Notes: generated from the letters alone by a model not told the origin. DNA of 64,000 nucleotides from CAVZZG01 sp963779685 (GCA_963779685.1 CAVZZG010000003.1:2356001-2420000); one strand, 5' to 3'; counted from the first letter of the stretch, positions 1 through 9,047 are shown. Program-made: numbers and translations.

Positions 1-30
1 CGATGCCGTCCGACTCGTCACGGTTAGTGC

Positions 31-1459
31 GTGGAGTTGAGTCGCTTCGAGGCCAGCGCCGACGGGTGGAGCCGGTTGGCGGCGAAGGCGCCGCGTGCCC
101 ACCGCATGCTGCTGCGGTGTGCGCTGCTCGCTACCGCCTGCTCCGTGCTCGCAGTATCGGCCTGGCTCGTCATGGCCGCCGGTTCCATCGCGGGGTGGCT
201 GGGCCTATCTCCCACGCACACGCTGGTCGCGCAGGCGGTCGTCGTCCTGTACCTGCTCTGGTCGCTGGCGGCGCGGATCGATCGACCCGCGGGTGTGCGC
301 ATCGGCCGAGCCGCCGCGCCTGCGCTCTTCGACCTGATCGACCGGTGTCGCGAGGAGCTCGGCGCCGGGCCGGTGGATGCCGTCCACGTCTCGAGCGAGT
401 TCGGCGTCCGCGCCGTGCAGATTCCGGCGCTCGGGCCCTACGGCCCGGCGCGGACGCACCTCGTGCTCGGGCTTCCGGTGCTGATGGCACTGGCGCCCGC
501 GCAGCTGGAGATGCCTCGTCGCTCACGAGCTCGCCCACCTCGCCGGCGGGCGCCGCAGCGTCGGCCTCCGGGCATACCGCATTCAGGCCACCTGGCTGGC
601 GTTCGCCGGGACGCTGTCGCGGCGCCGTCCTCGCAGCGCATGGCCGTTCATCGCCTTCCTCGACTGGTACCTGCCGCGCCTCCGGGCGATGGCGCTTCCA
701 GTGATGCGGGAGCTCGAGCGCGACACCGATCTGATGGCTGCCGCGACCTCCGGCAGCGCGGAGGCGGCCAACGTTCTGATCACGGCCCAGCTCACGGCTC
801 GCTACGTCGACGAGCAGATCGCTCCCGCCTCCTGCCAGGAGCTGCGCGAGGCTCTGCCCGCACCGCGGCAGGTCCTGCGTGAGGGGCTCGCGCTCGAGCT
901 GCTGGTCGCCGGCGATCCGTATGATCCGCGTCCGTCGACCGCGGAGCGGCTCGCTGCTACCGGTGTCCTCGCCGACGCGATCCCGCGCGAGCCACCGGCA
1001 CCTGGCGAGACGGCCGCGGTCGTCCTGCTTCGGGACGTCCTCGACGGGATCGGCGAGGTTCTCGACGGCGAGCTTCGCGAGGCTCGGGGGCCGCGCCGCG
1101 AGACGGGCGACGAGCACACCGCGGAACTACAGCGACGCAGGCGCGACCTCGAGTCCCTCCAGGGGTGGCTGCCGATTCCTCAGATGATGGAGCTCGTCGA
1201 CCTCACCGCGCGACTTGATGGCCCGGAGCACGCGATCGTGCTCCTCCGGGACCTCGTCACCGAGCACCCAGACGAGGCCGTGGCGCGCTATGCCCTGGGC
1301 GCATCGCTCCTCGACTCCGGGGACGCCGAAGGCCTCGAGCACCTCCAGGCCATCGCCCACCTGCCGGACGAGACCGGCGAGCTCGCGCGGGTGCGCCTGC
1401 TCGAGGAGCGACGCACGCCTGCGCGGCGCGGCTCGCTGTTCGGCCGCGCCGGGCGATAG
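31..1459 (+). CDS. M48-like membrane zinc metallopeptidase, one frameshift
   Basis: The GTG at 31 follows an in-frame stop at 25-27. Residues about 25-57 and 66-85 are two hydrophobic segments, then a soluble part leads to QLE, where the frame breaks. In the next frame the sequence continues as LVAHELAHLAGG (HELAH at 524-538), the zinc-binding HEXXH of gluzincins, and later ELERDTDLMAA near 707-740, which fits the third-ligand ExxxD motif of M48 enzymes. The last 150 residues are helical and TPR-like (repeated ALGASLLDSG-type text). Removing one C at 514/515 joins both halves into one protein of about 475 residues. Family assignment rests on the HELAH and ERDTD motifs and the membrane anchor. 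The break may be a consensus error rather than real decay. Confidence 0.7.
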
Positions 1460-1478
1460 GCGGACTCCAGGCCGGCCG

Positions 1479-2275
1479 CTACTCGATCAGGCTGACCGCG
1501 TCGAACCAGACGGTGCCCTCGGCCTTGGCATAGGTGAATCGGATCACGGCCTTGGTGAAGGCGGAGGTCGCGTTGAAGGTGAGCGTCTTGTTCTGGAACG
1601 ACCGGTAGGTGCCGGTCTTGCAGGAGACGGTCTTCGTCAGCTTCAGCGCGGTGCCGTTGTAGAGCAGCACCTGCGCCCGGCAGGTGCCCGCCTTCGGGAT
1701 CGACGCGCCCCGCGCCCAGAAGCCGAACGTGAACCGGTCGCCGGCTACCCCGGCTAGCGCGACCGTTTGCGTCAGGGTCTTGGTCTTCTTGCGGGCGCCG
1801 GTGATCCTGACCGAGGCCGCGCCGTCCTTGTGGAACTTCGTGTCCTTGCCGTCGGTGGCCGCGAAGTGACCCTTGACCCAGCCCTTCGGGGCCTTCGACC
1901 TGCCGCTGTAGACATCCAAGCCGCCGTTGGTGACGCGGTCGACCCTGGTGTAGGGCGCCTCGTAGGCTCCCACGTCGCAGTGCACGTGCTGCGGCCGCGC
2001 CACGCCGTTCTGCGACGCCCCGCTCACCGGAGCGGCCGCGCAGACCGCGTCGTCACCAGCGTCGATGGCCGACGACCCTGCCTGCAACCGCATCGTCGGG
2101 GTGGCGCCGCCGTCATAGGCGAGCGAGCTCACGAATACCGACCCGCTGGTGGTGGCGTCCTGACAGGTGCCATCGTCGTCCAGGTTGAAGTGATCCGCCG
2201 TCGCGGTGATCGTCGCCGTCGGATCGGCGGTGAACGTGCACTCCGGGCCGACGCCGATCACGATCGTGTTCGAGA
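1479..2275 (-). pseudogene. 3' remnant of a secreted beta-helix (choice-of-anchor Q type) protein
   Basis: The frame carries a typical end of a right-handed beta-helix surface protein: an SAIDAGD motif, then GVARPQ and CDVGAYEAP, the anchor signature seen in polymorphic outer-membrane-like repeat proteins. About 150 residues follow that look like a carbohydrate-binding-type beta-sandwich ending in WFDAVSLIE. There is no start, signal peptide or helix body. Towards 2,276 the minus-strand text turns into antisense of an unrelated plus-strand formamidase fragment. The gene is therefore truncated at its 5' side. Its last 30 residues recur as a fragment near 11.4 kb. Confidence 0.65.
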
Positions 2276-2927
2276 GATCGAGCTGCTCGAGGTGACGCCG
2301 GCCGAGCAGGGGGCGGCGATGATCATCCCCGGATTCGGTCAGCTGATCGGCCAGGTCGAGGCTCCGCGGACGATGATCTTCCGGGTCGAGGACGGCGTCG
2401 TTCACATGAACGACCGTATTCGCTTCCCGATGCGGCCGATGGTCGGCGTGATCGGGGTCGCGACCGGCGGTGAGGAGCGCATCAACTTCCTCGCCGGCGA
2501 CCATGGCGGCAACCTCGACAATCACCTCCACGGCCCGGGCGCGACGGTTCACCTGCCCGTCCGTCAGCCCGGCGGGATGTTCGCGGTCGGCGACATGCAC
2601 GCCGCGATGGGGGACGGAGAGATCTGTGGCACCGGCGTCGAGATCGCGGGCACGGTGGTCCCGCGGTTCGGGCTCGTCAAGGGACGCCAGGGCCGGTGGC
2701 CGGTGACGGAACTCGCCGACTGCTGGGTGACGCATGGGACCTCCGGCGGTGACCTCCAGGAGGCCATCGAGTTGGCCTGCGACGAGGCCGCCCGCCTCCT
2801 CGTGGATCAGTGGGGGTTCACCTGCGACGTCGGGATCGCGCAGGCCTGCCAACCCTCGCCCGCCAGCGCGATCGCGCGGGTGAAGGTGCCGCGGATCGCA
2901 GCCTGCCCGGCGCCGTTCCGCGTGTAG
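2276..2927 (+). pseudogene. 3' fragment of an acetamidase/formamidase
   Basis: The frame encodes about 215 residues matching the C-terminal two thirds of the FmdA/AmdA family, which hydrolyses formamide or short amides to ammonia and the acid. Visible family hallmarks are EQGAAMIIPGFGQL, the MRPMVGVIGVA strand, DHGGNLDNHL, VRQPGGMFAVGDMHAAMGDGE and CGTGVEIAG. The family is usually more than 300 residues, so roughly the first 100 are absent. The reading frame stays open upstream only because it runs antisense through the beta-helix remnant. No ribosome site or plausible start lies near 2,276. It is probably non-functional, or a product of a misjoined assembly. Confidence 0.75.
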
Positions 2928-3022
2928 CGAACGCCCCCGACCCTCTGCGGGTGAAGAACGCCGCTCGATCGCGCAGACGCCACCGCGTTGACGGACACGG
3001 CTCGCGCGGCGCGTAGCCCGAG

Positions 3023-3841
3023 CTAGCGCGCGGGCGCGAGGATGGTCGAGCGGAGCGGGAGCGGGATGTACAGGCCCTCTTGGGGCGCGCCGAGGCCCGC
3101 CGGCCAGACGCGAGGATAGGTGCCGAGCGTGTGGGAGGCGCCGCCGGGTACCCGCGCCTCGACCTCGATCGCGCGGCGGTCGATCCGGATGACGTTGTAG
3201 GCCGGGTGCGGGAATCCGCGCGTGCGGGTGGTCGAGACCGTCCCGGAGTTCACGATCACGCGTCCCGCGATCGGCCAGACGTAGGGCACGTGGCGGTGGC
3301 CGGCCAGCACGATGTCGACATGGGCATGGTGCAGGAGGGCGAGCACGTCGCCCGCGTCGAGCAGCTGATTGTGCTCACGACCGGTACCGGGAACTGCCAC
3401 CAGGTGGTGATGGCAGATGAAGATGCGGATGTCCGACAGGTCGGCGAACGCCGACTGCACCCAGGGGTAGTGCTCCCGGCCGACCGCGCCGTCGTCGAGA
3501 TCGGGCTTGGACGAGTCGACGGCCACAACGGTCGCGTCGAGACCAACCGCCCGCTGCCGATGGACCGAGTCGCGCGCGCCGAAGGCCTGCTCGAACCGCA
3601 CGTCGCCGACGTTCCTCGCGTCATGGTTCCCGGGCACGACGACGACGTTCCGGCAGGCGATCCGCCCGAGTTCCTCGACCGCCGCCTCGTACTGCTCGGC
3701 ATACCCCTCGTCCGTCACGTCCCCCGCCACGACGACCAGGTCAGGACCGAGCTCGTTCACCTCGGCGATCGCCTGGCGTAGCAGGTGCTCGTCGTAGCGT
3801 GCAGAGCCGACATGGAGGTCCGAAAGCTGCGCGATGATCAC
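3023..3841 (-). CDS. calcineurin-like metallophosphoesterase (CpdA/Icc type)
   Basis: A 272-residue cytoplasmic phosphoesterase. All dinuclear-metal motifs of the family are present in order: SDLHVG (7-12), GDVTDEG (40-46), PGNHD (70-74), a CHHH stretch near 148 and GHRH near 187. Proteins of this size and spacing often act on cyclic nucleotides or other phosphodiesters (cAMP phosphodiesterase CpdA is the best-known member), but the substrate cannot be read from the sequence. The ATG at 3841 starts directly at the conserved MIIAQLSDLH strand. The gene stands alone, with 180 bases to the next plus-strand gene. Confidence 0.85.
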   Translation of the reverse strand: MIIAQLSDLHVGSARYDEHLLRQAIAEVNELGPDLVVVAGDVTDEGYAEQYEAAVEELGRIACRNVVVVPGNHDARNVGDVRFEQAFGARDSVHRQRAVGLDATVVAVDSSKPDLDDGAVGREHYPWVQSAFADLSDIRIFICHHHLVAVPGTGREHNQLLDAGDVLALLHHAHVDIVLAGHRHVPYVWPIAGRVIVNSGTVSTTRTRGFPHPAYNVIRIDRRAIEVEARVPGGASHTLGTYPRVWPAGLGAPQEGLYIPLPLRSTILAPAR

Positions 3842-3988
3842 GCGGCCAGCCTAACCGGGCCCTGCGACCCGCCGGGGCGCCGACGAGGGACGATTCGGTA
3901 ACGGCCTGGAGAACAGGCCGCGTACGCTGGACGGTGCCGAGGCCGATCAAGCCGCGGTTTCGGCACGGCTGGTGGTAGGCTGGGTGGG

Positions 3989-4069
3989 TCCATTCAGAGC
4001 GGACGAGGGACGTGGCCCGTTGACTCCGCAGCAACCCGGTTTGGCCGGGTGCTCCCGCCACGCGATGGA
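3989..4069 (+). promoter_or_regulatory. SAM-I (S-box) type riboswitch, probably acting on translation
   Basis: The sequence holds the S-box core in order: AGAGCGG, GAGGGA, TGGCCCG, a GA kink-turn, CCGCAGCAACC, a stem-loop ACCCGG-tttgg-CCGGGT (4034-4050) and GTGCTCCCGCC. The outer helix P1 can form between TCCATT (3989-3994) and GATGGA (4064-4069). The GGAGG at 4067-4071 is the likely ribosome site of the ATG at 4081 and overlaps the 3' arm of P1, so ligand-closed P1 would hide it. The match to actinobacterial S-box sequences is from memory; no covariance-model score was run. Confidence 0.65.
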
Positions 4070-4080
4070 GGTGGTTGGCG

Positions 4081-4542
4081 ATGGAGTCGAACCCGTTGCC
4101 GCGTTCGCTGCGGATCCTGCGACTGGCGCGCTCCCGGGTCGGGATCTACGGCCGCAGGCGCTGTCAGGTCTGCGGCCAGCTCGGGCAGTTCTCCGGCTGG
4201 GCGGGCGCCATGGCCGCGCACGGCGGCGGTAGTGGGCCGTTCGTCGCCCTCGCCCACCAGCACTCGGCTGCCGAGCGCGACCAGGTGCGGCGCGACGGGA
4301 AGCGAACCAGGTTCTGCGAGGTCTGCGGCGCGCCGAGCTCGACAATGCAGCGCGGCACGCCGCTGTGCGGTGACTGCGCCGCATCCCCCGCGATCGTCGC
4401 AGAGTTGGAAGATCTCGCCCGTGTGCGGTTCATCGAGCACGCCGCGCTCGACGATGCGGCCCTGGAACGGCTCGAGCAGGGCATCCAGGTGATGGCCTCC
4501 CAGCTGGCCGGGCCCGCGCCGCCGCCCTACACGTGGCGGTGA
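4081..4542 (+). CDS. small CxxC protein of unknown function under a riboswitch
   Basis: A 153-residue basic protein that I do not recognise. It has three cysteine knuckles: CQVCG near 23, CEVCG near 80 and CGDC near 98, suggesting a zinc-ribbon or similar metal site. The N-terminus is Arg-rich (LRILRLARSRVGIYGRRR) and the C-terminus is acidic and helical. The ATG at 4081 is preceded by GGAGG at 4067-4071; an earlier TTG at 4075 is poorly placed. The S-box-like element directly upstream suggests control by S-adenosylmethionine, which would tie the protein to methionine, SAM or methyl metabolism by inference only. No other gene follows on this strand. Confidence 0.7.
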   Translation: MESNPLPRSLRILRLARSRVGIYGRRRCQVCGQLGQFSGWAGAMAAHGGGSGPFVALAHQHSAAERDQVRRDGKRTRFCEVCGAPSSTMQRGTPLCGDCAASPAIVAELEDLARVRFIEHAALDDAALERLEQGIQVMASQLAGPAPPPYTWR

Positions 4543-4576
4543 GGCGGAACCGCCGGATCGGGCGCGGCGGCGCTCA

Positions 4577-5167
4577 TCAATCGTCCGCCGCCGCGTGCGC
4601 GGCGTCCGGGGGCAGCAGCAGGTGGCCGGCGAGCACGGCGTCGGCGACGTCGACGAGCTTGCGCCCGCTGCGGCGCGCGTGGTCACGCAGCAGCTCGAAC
4701 GCGCGCTGCTCCGTGACCTGATGGCGCTCCATCAGGATCCCCTTCGCCCGCTCCGTCTGCGCACGGCGGCCGAAGGCGCCCTGCAGGTTGTGGTACTCGG
4801 CGAACCGTCGGAGGGTGATGTCGAGCGCGCTCTGCAACTCCTCCGGCGTCCCGTCGACGATGTAGGCGAACACCCCCCGCTTCGCCGCCTCGTTGACGAA
4901 GTCTGCGTCCCGGCCCTCGAGGACGGCGATCACGGGACAGTCCGCCTCGCGGACGATCCGCTCGATCAACTCGAGGGCATGGCTGGAGCTCGTCCCGAGC
5001 CCGACGAGCGCCACGTCGGGCTGCTCGTGCGACGTGAGCGCGCCGATAGCGGCGACGTCCGTCGATCCGGCGACCACCTCGTGGCCGAGTTCCGACACGA
5101 GCGCCGTGACGAGCACGATCCGGTCCTCTCGCTCGTTGGCGATCAGGACCCTGAGGCTGGGGCTCAC
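4577..5167 (-). CDS. ANTAR-domain RNA-binding antiterminator regulator
   Basis: A 196-residue protein with an N-terminal receiver-like fold (about 1-125) and a C-terminal ANTAR helix bundle (about 130-190). The ANTAR signature includes RAQTERAKGILMERHQVTE, AFELLRDHARRSGRKL and VADAVL. ANTAR proteins bind paired hexaloop hairpins in nascent RNA and prevent termination. The receiver is degenerate: where an Asp should follow PDVALV there is Gly (VGLG), so classic phosphotransfer is unlikely. The GTG start overlaps the stop of the upstream gene by GTGA (5164-5167), so the pair is translationally coupled. A target RNA was not found in the window. Confidence 0.87.
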   Translation of the reverse strand: MSPSLRVLIANEREDRIVLVTALVSELGHEVVAGSTDVAAIGALTSHEQPDVALVGLGTSSSHALELIERIVREADCPVIAVLEGRDADFVNEAAKRGVFAYIVDGTPEELQSALDITLRRFAEYHNLQGAFGRRAQTERAKGILMERHQVTEQRAFELLRDHARRSGRKLVDVADAVLAGHLLLPPDAAHAAADD

Positions 5168-5538
5168 TGGCTGCTCCGATCGCGTTCGTCGACCCAGGCA
5201 TGCCGGGGGTTCCGCGCCAGGACGACATAGCGGGCGTCGGCCGCGACCACGTCGATGACCGCGAACCCCTCGCCCTCACGGAGCACCCAGGCGCTCTCGG
5301 GATTCTCGTGGTTCAGCCCGACCAGGAAGTGGCTGCCGAACGAGCGCACGCCCTCGTACTGGGGGTGCGTCAGCGCCACGACCGCGTTGCAGGCGGGGTC
5401 GCCGCACTCGCAGCGGAACCGGACCCGCTCGGCACCGGGAACGCGCGCGAGGTTACCCATCTCGGTGACCTCGTTCTCCTCGCGGACGAGGCACTGCTGC
5501 TCGGCCTCACGAGGTGTCCGGTGGTGCTCCACGCCCAC
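5164..5538 (-). CDS. small cysteine-containing protein coupled to the ANTAR regulator
   Basis: About 124 residues. The N-terminal helix reads REAEQQCLVREENEVTEM, then comes a conserved-looking core with FRCECGDPACNAVVALT, a CxCx4C arrangement that may bind zinc, followed by a compact alpha/beta part to NPRHAW. Short proteins of this kind commonly sit beside ANTAR or receiver genes in actinobacteria (recollection, not searched). I chose the GTG at 5538 because AGGAG lies 11 bases before it and it keeps the whole amphipathic helix; an ATG at 5460 is an alternative. The stop overlaps the ANTAR start. Function unknown; a partner or sensor role is inferred from coupling. Confidence 0.65.
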   Translation of the reverse strand: MGVEHHRTPREAEQQCLVREENEVTEMGNLARVPGAERVRFRCECGDPACNAVVALTHPQYEGVRSFGSHFLVGLNHENPESAWVLREGEGFAVIDVVAADARYVVLARNPRHAWVDERDRSSQ

Positions 5539-5794
5539 ATTCCCGCGATCTCCTGGTGTCCCCGCGGCGGGCGGGAACGGGTGGCGCCTTCCAGAGGTTG
5601 GGGTCGGCATGGTCAGCCGGGTGCTCGGGCTCGACAAGGGCATCGTACCAGCCCGCACGAGGCCGGGGCCGCCGCGGTGCTAGGATGCATGTTCTGGCCC
5701 CAACGTACGGCCGGAACTTGCCCTCCCCAGCCTCCGGCGGGTGTTCAGCGTCGCAATCTCGCGGCGCGGCCAGTTCCGAACCTGGAGGCCTCCG

Positions 5795-5866
5795 ATGACC
5801 ATCGGCATCGGCACCATCGTCCTCATCGTCCTCATCGTGATGATGCTCCGTCGACGCGCGGTCTAG
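5795..5866 (+). CDS. 23-residue membrane miniprotein
   Basis: A very short frame beginning ATG at 5795 with GGAGG seven bases upstream. The product is a single transmembrane helix of Ile/Leu/Val/Met residues ending in a positive RRRAV tail, which predicts the N-terminus outside and the C-terminus in the cytoplasm. It lies eight bases before the GlsB/YeaQ-family gene and is probably co-transcribed with it. The strong ribosome site, clean hydrophobic composition and position argue that it is real. Function unknown; small hydrophobic partners of stress membrane proteins are plausible. Confidence 0.5.
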   Translation: MTIGIGTIVLIVLIVMMLRRRAV

Positions 5867-5874
5867 GGATAGTC

Positions 5875-6171
5875 ATGGGCATCATCGTGTTCGTGATATT
5901 CGGGATCGTGATCGGCATGATCGCGCGCAAGCTCGTGCCCAGTCCCATCCCCGGAGGGCTCATCACCGACTGCGTCATCGGCGTGGTCGGCGCGATGTTG
6001 GGGACGTGGCTGGCAAAGACCGTATTCCACATTCACATCACCAACCAGCTCTCGAGTCCCTCGACCTGGATCAGCGGCATCCTCGGAGCTGCGCTGCTGC
6101 TCCTCGTCGTCCGCATGGCCTTCGGCGCGCTCGGCGGAGGTCGCCGTCACATCCCCGGGTTCCATCGCTGA
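5875..6171 (+). CDS. GlsB/YeaQ/YmgE-family stress membrane protein
   Basis: A 98-residue integral membrane protein. It has three hydrophobic segments (about 3-18, 28-48 and 66-85) and the family's glycine pattern: GIVIGMIARKLVP, GGLITDCVIGVVGAMLGTWL and SGILGAALLLLVVR. This matches the transglycosylase-associated/YeaQ family, which is induced by envelope or general stress but has no proven biochemical role. The ATG at 5875 lies at the start of the first membrane helix and follows the 23-residue miniprotein. Hydrophobic Gly zippers are intact and length is normal. Confidence 0.88.
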   Translation: MGIIVFVIFGIVIGMIARKLVPSPIPGGLITDCVIGVVGAMLGTWLAKTVFHIHITNQLSSPSTWISGILGAALLLLVVRMAFGALGGGRRHIPGFHR

Positions 6172-6360
6172 TCATCCGGCCCACCGCCGCCACAGCCAGC
6201 TCGGCGCGGCGCGCGCCGCCGGCGCCGTCGCGTCGGATCGAAGTAGTGCCGGAGGTTGAACGCCCTCGCGGAGCCGTGTCGTTCGCGTTCGGCACGTCCC
6301 GGTAGTAGGATCGCGGTGGCCGGCCGCTGCCGGCTGCGTTCTTCGACGGAGGAGACACGG

Positions 6361-7575
6361 ATGAAGAAGCCTGCACTGTGGCTGGGAGCGATGCTGGTGG
6401 CGTCGGTCTCCCTCGCGGCGACCGCGAGTGCGAGCGCGCCACGTGCGCGGGCCTTCACGGGGACCGCCACCTACACGACGGTGTCGAACGGTCCGGTCGC
6501 CGCCGCAGAGTCGGCGCCGTCGTCGCGGATCATCTCGGTGCCCTACTGGGAGTCGTCGTTCACCGACCCGTCCAACGGCGCCACCTGGAGCTACCGGATG
6601 GTCGGCACGGACCCGAATGCGCGGCACGCCGCGACGACGACGGTGCCGACGATCGTGATCCCGATCAACTTCCGGTTCCCGTCTGGCGCGGTCCTGAAGG
6701 GCAGCGACACGATCGGCGCCACGCTGGCCTCGCCGATCTTCCGGAACGCGCCGTTCCAGAACGGCACCCGCACGCAGTACGGCAACGCGATCCAGAAGTC
6801 GATGTTCTGGTACCGCAGCGGGACGAGCAACCAGCTCGCAGCCGGCCGCAGCGACTACAACGTGCTGCTCGGCTCGCCCGAGGTCGCCGACCCGTTCAAC
6901 GTGCGGGTTCCGGCGAACATGGTCGACGACTTCGATCTTCCCGACGGCAATCACCTGGCGCTGATGGACGCCAACTACTTCGACGCGCTCACGCACCAGT
7001 ACATGGCCGCCCACCACGTCTCGCCGCGGGTGCTGCCGATCTTCATCGTCAACAACGTGTTCATGTACGACGGCACCGAGGACAACTGCTGCATCCTCGG
7101 CTGGCACGGCGCCGACGCGACCACGTTGCGGAACGGATCGACGTCGATCCAGACCTACATGTTCGCCGCCTACTCGACGCCCAACGTCTTCTACCCCAAC
7201 GTGATCGACGCCAACGGGACGCTCGAGGACGAGTCCTACATCGCTGACATCCACGCCCTCAGTCACGAGGTTTCGGAATGGGTCGCCGATCCCTTCACCG
7301 ACAACTTCGTCACGCCGTGGCTGACGCCGAGCGCGCCGCAATACGGCTGCACCGACTGGCTCGAGACCGGCGACCCCGTGGTCGGCTACGGCTGGAACCT
7401 GCCGCTGAGCGGCCGGACGTACCACCCCGAGGACGAGGCCTTCTACTCGTGGTTCGCCCGCGAGTCGCCGTCCCGGGCTTCGAACCGAGCCTACACGTAC
7501 CTCGACACGCACGGCTGGACGAGCTCGCCGCCCTACACCCCGTGGGACTTCACGCAAGTCGCCCAGGGATGCTAG
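6361..7575 (+). CDS. secreted protein with HEVSE metalloprotease-like motif
   Basis: The ATG at 6361 follows GGAGGAGA at the right distance and opens a clear signal peptide (MKKPALWLGAMLVA, cleavage after ASASA). The mature 380 residues are rich in Asn, Thr and aromatic residues, as in exported proteins. Near residue 300 the text ALSHEVSEWVADPF is followed by GCTDWLETGDP, which resembles the His-Glu active-site region and downstream Gly-Asp turn of secreted metallopeptidase-like families, though it is not a perfect HEXXH. A CC pair in DNCCILGWHG may form disulfides. No assigned family is certain. A strong hairpin follows the stop. Confidence 0.7.
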   Translation: MKKPALWLGAMLVASVSLAATASASAPRARAFTGTATYTTVSNGPVAAAESAPSSRIISVPYWESSFTDPSNGATWSYRMVGTDPNARHAATTTVPTIVIPINFRFPSGAVLKGSDTIGATLASPIFRNAPFQNGTRTQYGNAIQKSMFWYRSGTSNQLAAGRSDYNVLLGSPEVADPFNVRVPANMVDDFDLPDGNHLALMDANYFDALTHQYMAAHHVSPRVLPIFIVNNVFMYDGTEDNCCILGWHGADATTLRNGSTSIQTYMFAAYSTPNVFYPNVIDANGTLEDESYIADIHALSHEVSEWVADPFTDNFVTPWLTPSAPQYGCTDWLETGDPVVGYGWNLPLSGRTYHPEDEAFYSWFARESPSRASNRAYTYLDTHGWTSSPPYTPWDFTQVAQGC

Positions 7576-7593
7576 CCACCCTCTGAATGCCCC

Positions 7594-7638
7594 GAGCGGC
7601 ACGTGCGCGACCGACGCACAGCAGCGCACGTGCCGCTC
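7594..7638 (+). terminator. 15-bp perfect hairpin after the secreted protein gene
   Basis: GAGCGGCACGTGCGC (7594-7608) and GCGCACGTGCCGCTC (7624-7638) are exact inverted copies separated by 15 bases. The stem begins 19 bases after the stop at 7575. There is no T-run, which is common for actinobacterial terminators. The convergent minus-strand gene ends at 7799, so the element may serve both directions. Confidence 0.65.
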
Positions 7639-7798
7639 CGCGCCTCTGACACCCGGCGCCCAAGCGCCGAATCTGACCAAGGCCGCGCTGGCGCAACCGC
7701 GCCTCAGTCAATGCGGCGGGTCCACGTCACCGCGTGCACGCCCGGCACCATCGGGGCTTTGCGCGCGTGTCGCGTGCGAGCACAGTCACGGCGCGCTG

Positions 7799-9013
7799 TC
7801 ACGGCCCGTTCGAGCGCGACTCAGGCACAACAGGGGATCGGCGCATCACGATGCTCGCGTGCGTTGGCTGCACCGTAGCCCGAATCACCTCGAGCACATC
7901 GACGCGGATCGCATCGAGGTCGACCTGCTCGCGAAGGCGTCCCGTGAACGCGTCGAGCGTCCTCGCCGTGTCGTACTTCTGGCGGTAGAAGCGGCGATCG
8001 ACCGCCGCCCGGATACGGGTGCGCAACGGCTGGAAGATCACCACAACCGCCAGGGTTGAGAGCGTCACGGCCAACGCGCTGGACTGACCCGTGACGGCCT
8101 GCAGCGCCCGATCGATGAGGTAGATGCCGCACAGATATGCGACGGCGAGTGAGCCGATGAGCGCTGTATAGACCAGCGTCCGTCGAATGATCACGTCGAT
8201 CTCGTACAGGCGATAGCGCAGGATCGCAACGCCGGTGGTAACGACCAGACCGGTCATGGCGAGTGACCAGAACGAGTCGAGGACCACCGTCCCCCACGGC
8301 GGCCCCATGTTCCCGGTGATGGGTATCAGCACCGCGGCGATCGCAACCAGCACGCCACCGGCACCGAACCATTTCAACTGCTGTCTGAGATCGCCGGTGG
8401 CCTGGCGATACCGCAACACCAGCGACACCGCTGCTGCAACCATCACGACCACGAACACCAGTACCAAGATCAAGAGGTTCGAGACGATCGCGCCGGCGAC
8501 GCCGCCGAGGCCGATCGGGTTCTGCACGGACGCGTTGGAGTCGAGCACGAGCAGGTCGGGGGCCAGCAGCGCGTTGAGCAGGATCGCGACGGTGACCACG
8601 ATCCACACCACACCGACCGGCCGCCACCGGCGTGACGGCAGGCGACCCTCCGGGAACAGCAGGAGCACCGTCGGCAGAACGACGACGGGGACCGACTCGA
8701 ACAGGTATCCCACGACATCTGCCGCCGGGGCGGCTCCTGCGCCAGGCCTGGCCAGCGCGAAGGCGTCGCAGCAGAGTCCAACCGCGAGCACCGTTCCGAC
8801 TCCCAGAAACACCCATCCGATCGGATTGCCGCAAACGCGCGCGCACAGTACGGCGCCCACGCTCACGGTGCCCATGGCCGGGAGCGTCCACACCACGGTC
8901 CACAGCACGCTGCCGCCATGGGTCAACGCCAGGCAGAAGGCGCCGACGAGCCCGATCAGGGCGACGCCGGTCGCCGCCCCCACCAACCATCGCGTCAGGC
9001 TGCTCGGAGCCAT
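7799..9013 (-). CDS. membrane sensor protein resembling the N-terminal half of a histidine kinase
   Basis: 404 residues with about nine membrane helices (roughly 9-30, 40-60, 66-86, 104-122, 132-152, 170-200, 218-236, 248-266 and 278-325). A cytoplasmic signalling helix follows with the hallmarks YEIDVIIRRTLVY, QPLRTRIRAAVDRRFYRQKYD and the LREQVDLDAIRVDVLEVI linker. This block normally precedes the GAF/HisKA/HATPase part of actinobacterial sensor kinases or adenylate-cyclase-like sensors. Here the gene stops after the linker, with no catalytic domain downstream on the same strand. It could be a split sensor or a stand-alone membrane scaffold. The ATG at 9013 begins just before the first helix. 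Confidence 0.7.
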   Translation of the reverse strand: MAPSSLTRWLVGAATGVALIGLVGAFCLALTHGGSVLWTVVWTLPAMGTVSVGAVLCARVCGNPIGWVFLGVGTVLAVGLCCDAFALARPGAGAAPAADVVGYLFESVPVVVLPTVLLLFPEGRLPSRRWRPVGVVWIVVTVAILLNALLAPDLLVLDSNASVQNPIGLGGVAGAIVSNLLILVLVFVVVMVAAAVSLVLRYRQATGDLRQQLKWFGAGGVLVAIAAVLIPITGNMGPPWGTVVLDSFWSLAMTGLVVTTGVAILRYRLYEIDVIIRRTLVYTALIGSLAVAYLCGIYLIDRALQAVTGQSSALAVTLSTLAVVVIFQPLRTRIRAAVDRRFYRQKYDTARTLDAFTGRLREQVDLDAIRVDVLEVIRATVQPTHASIVMRRSPVVPESRSNGP

Positions 9014-9047
9014 GCAGCCATTCTGGCAGCCCCCCGTCCGGTAAACG

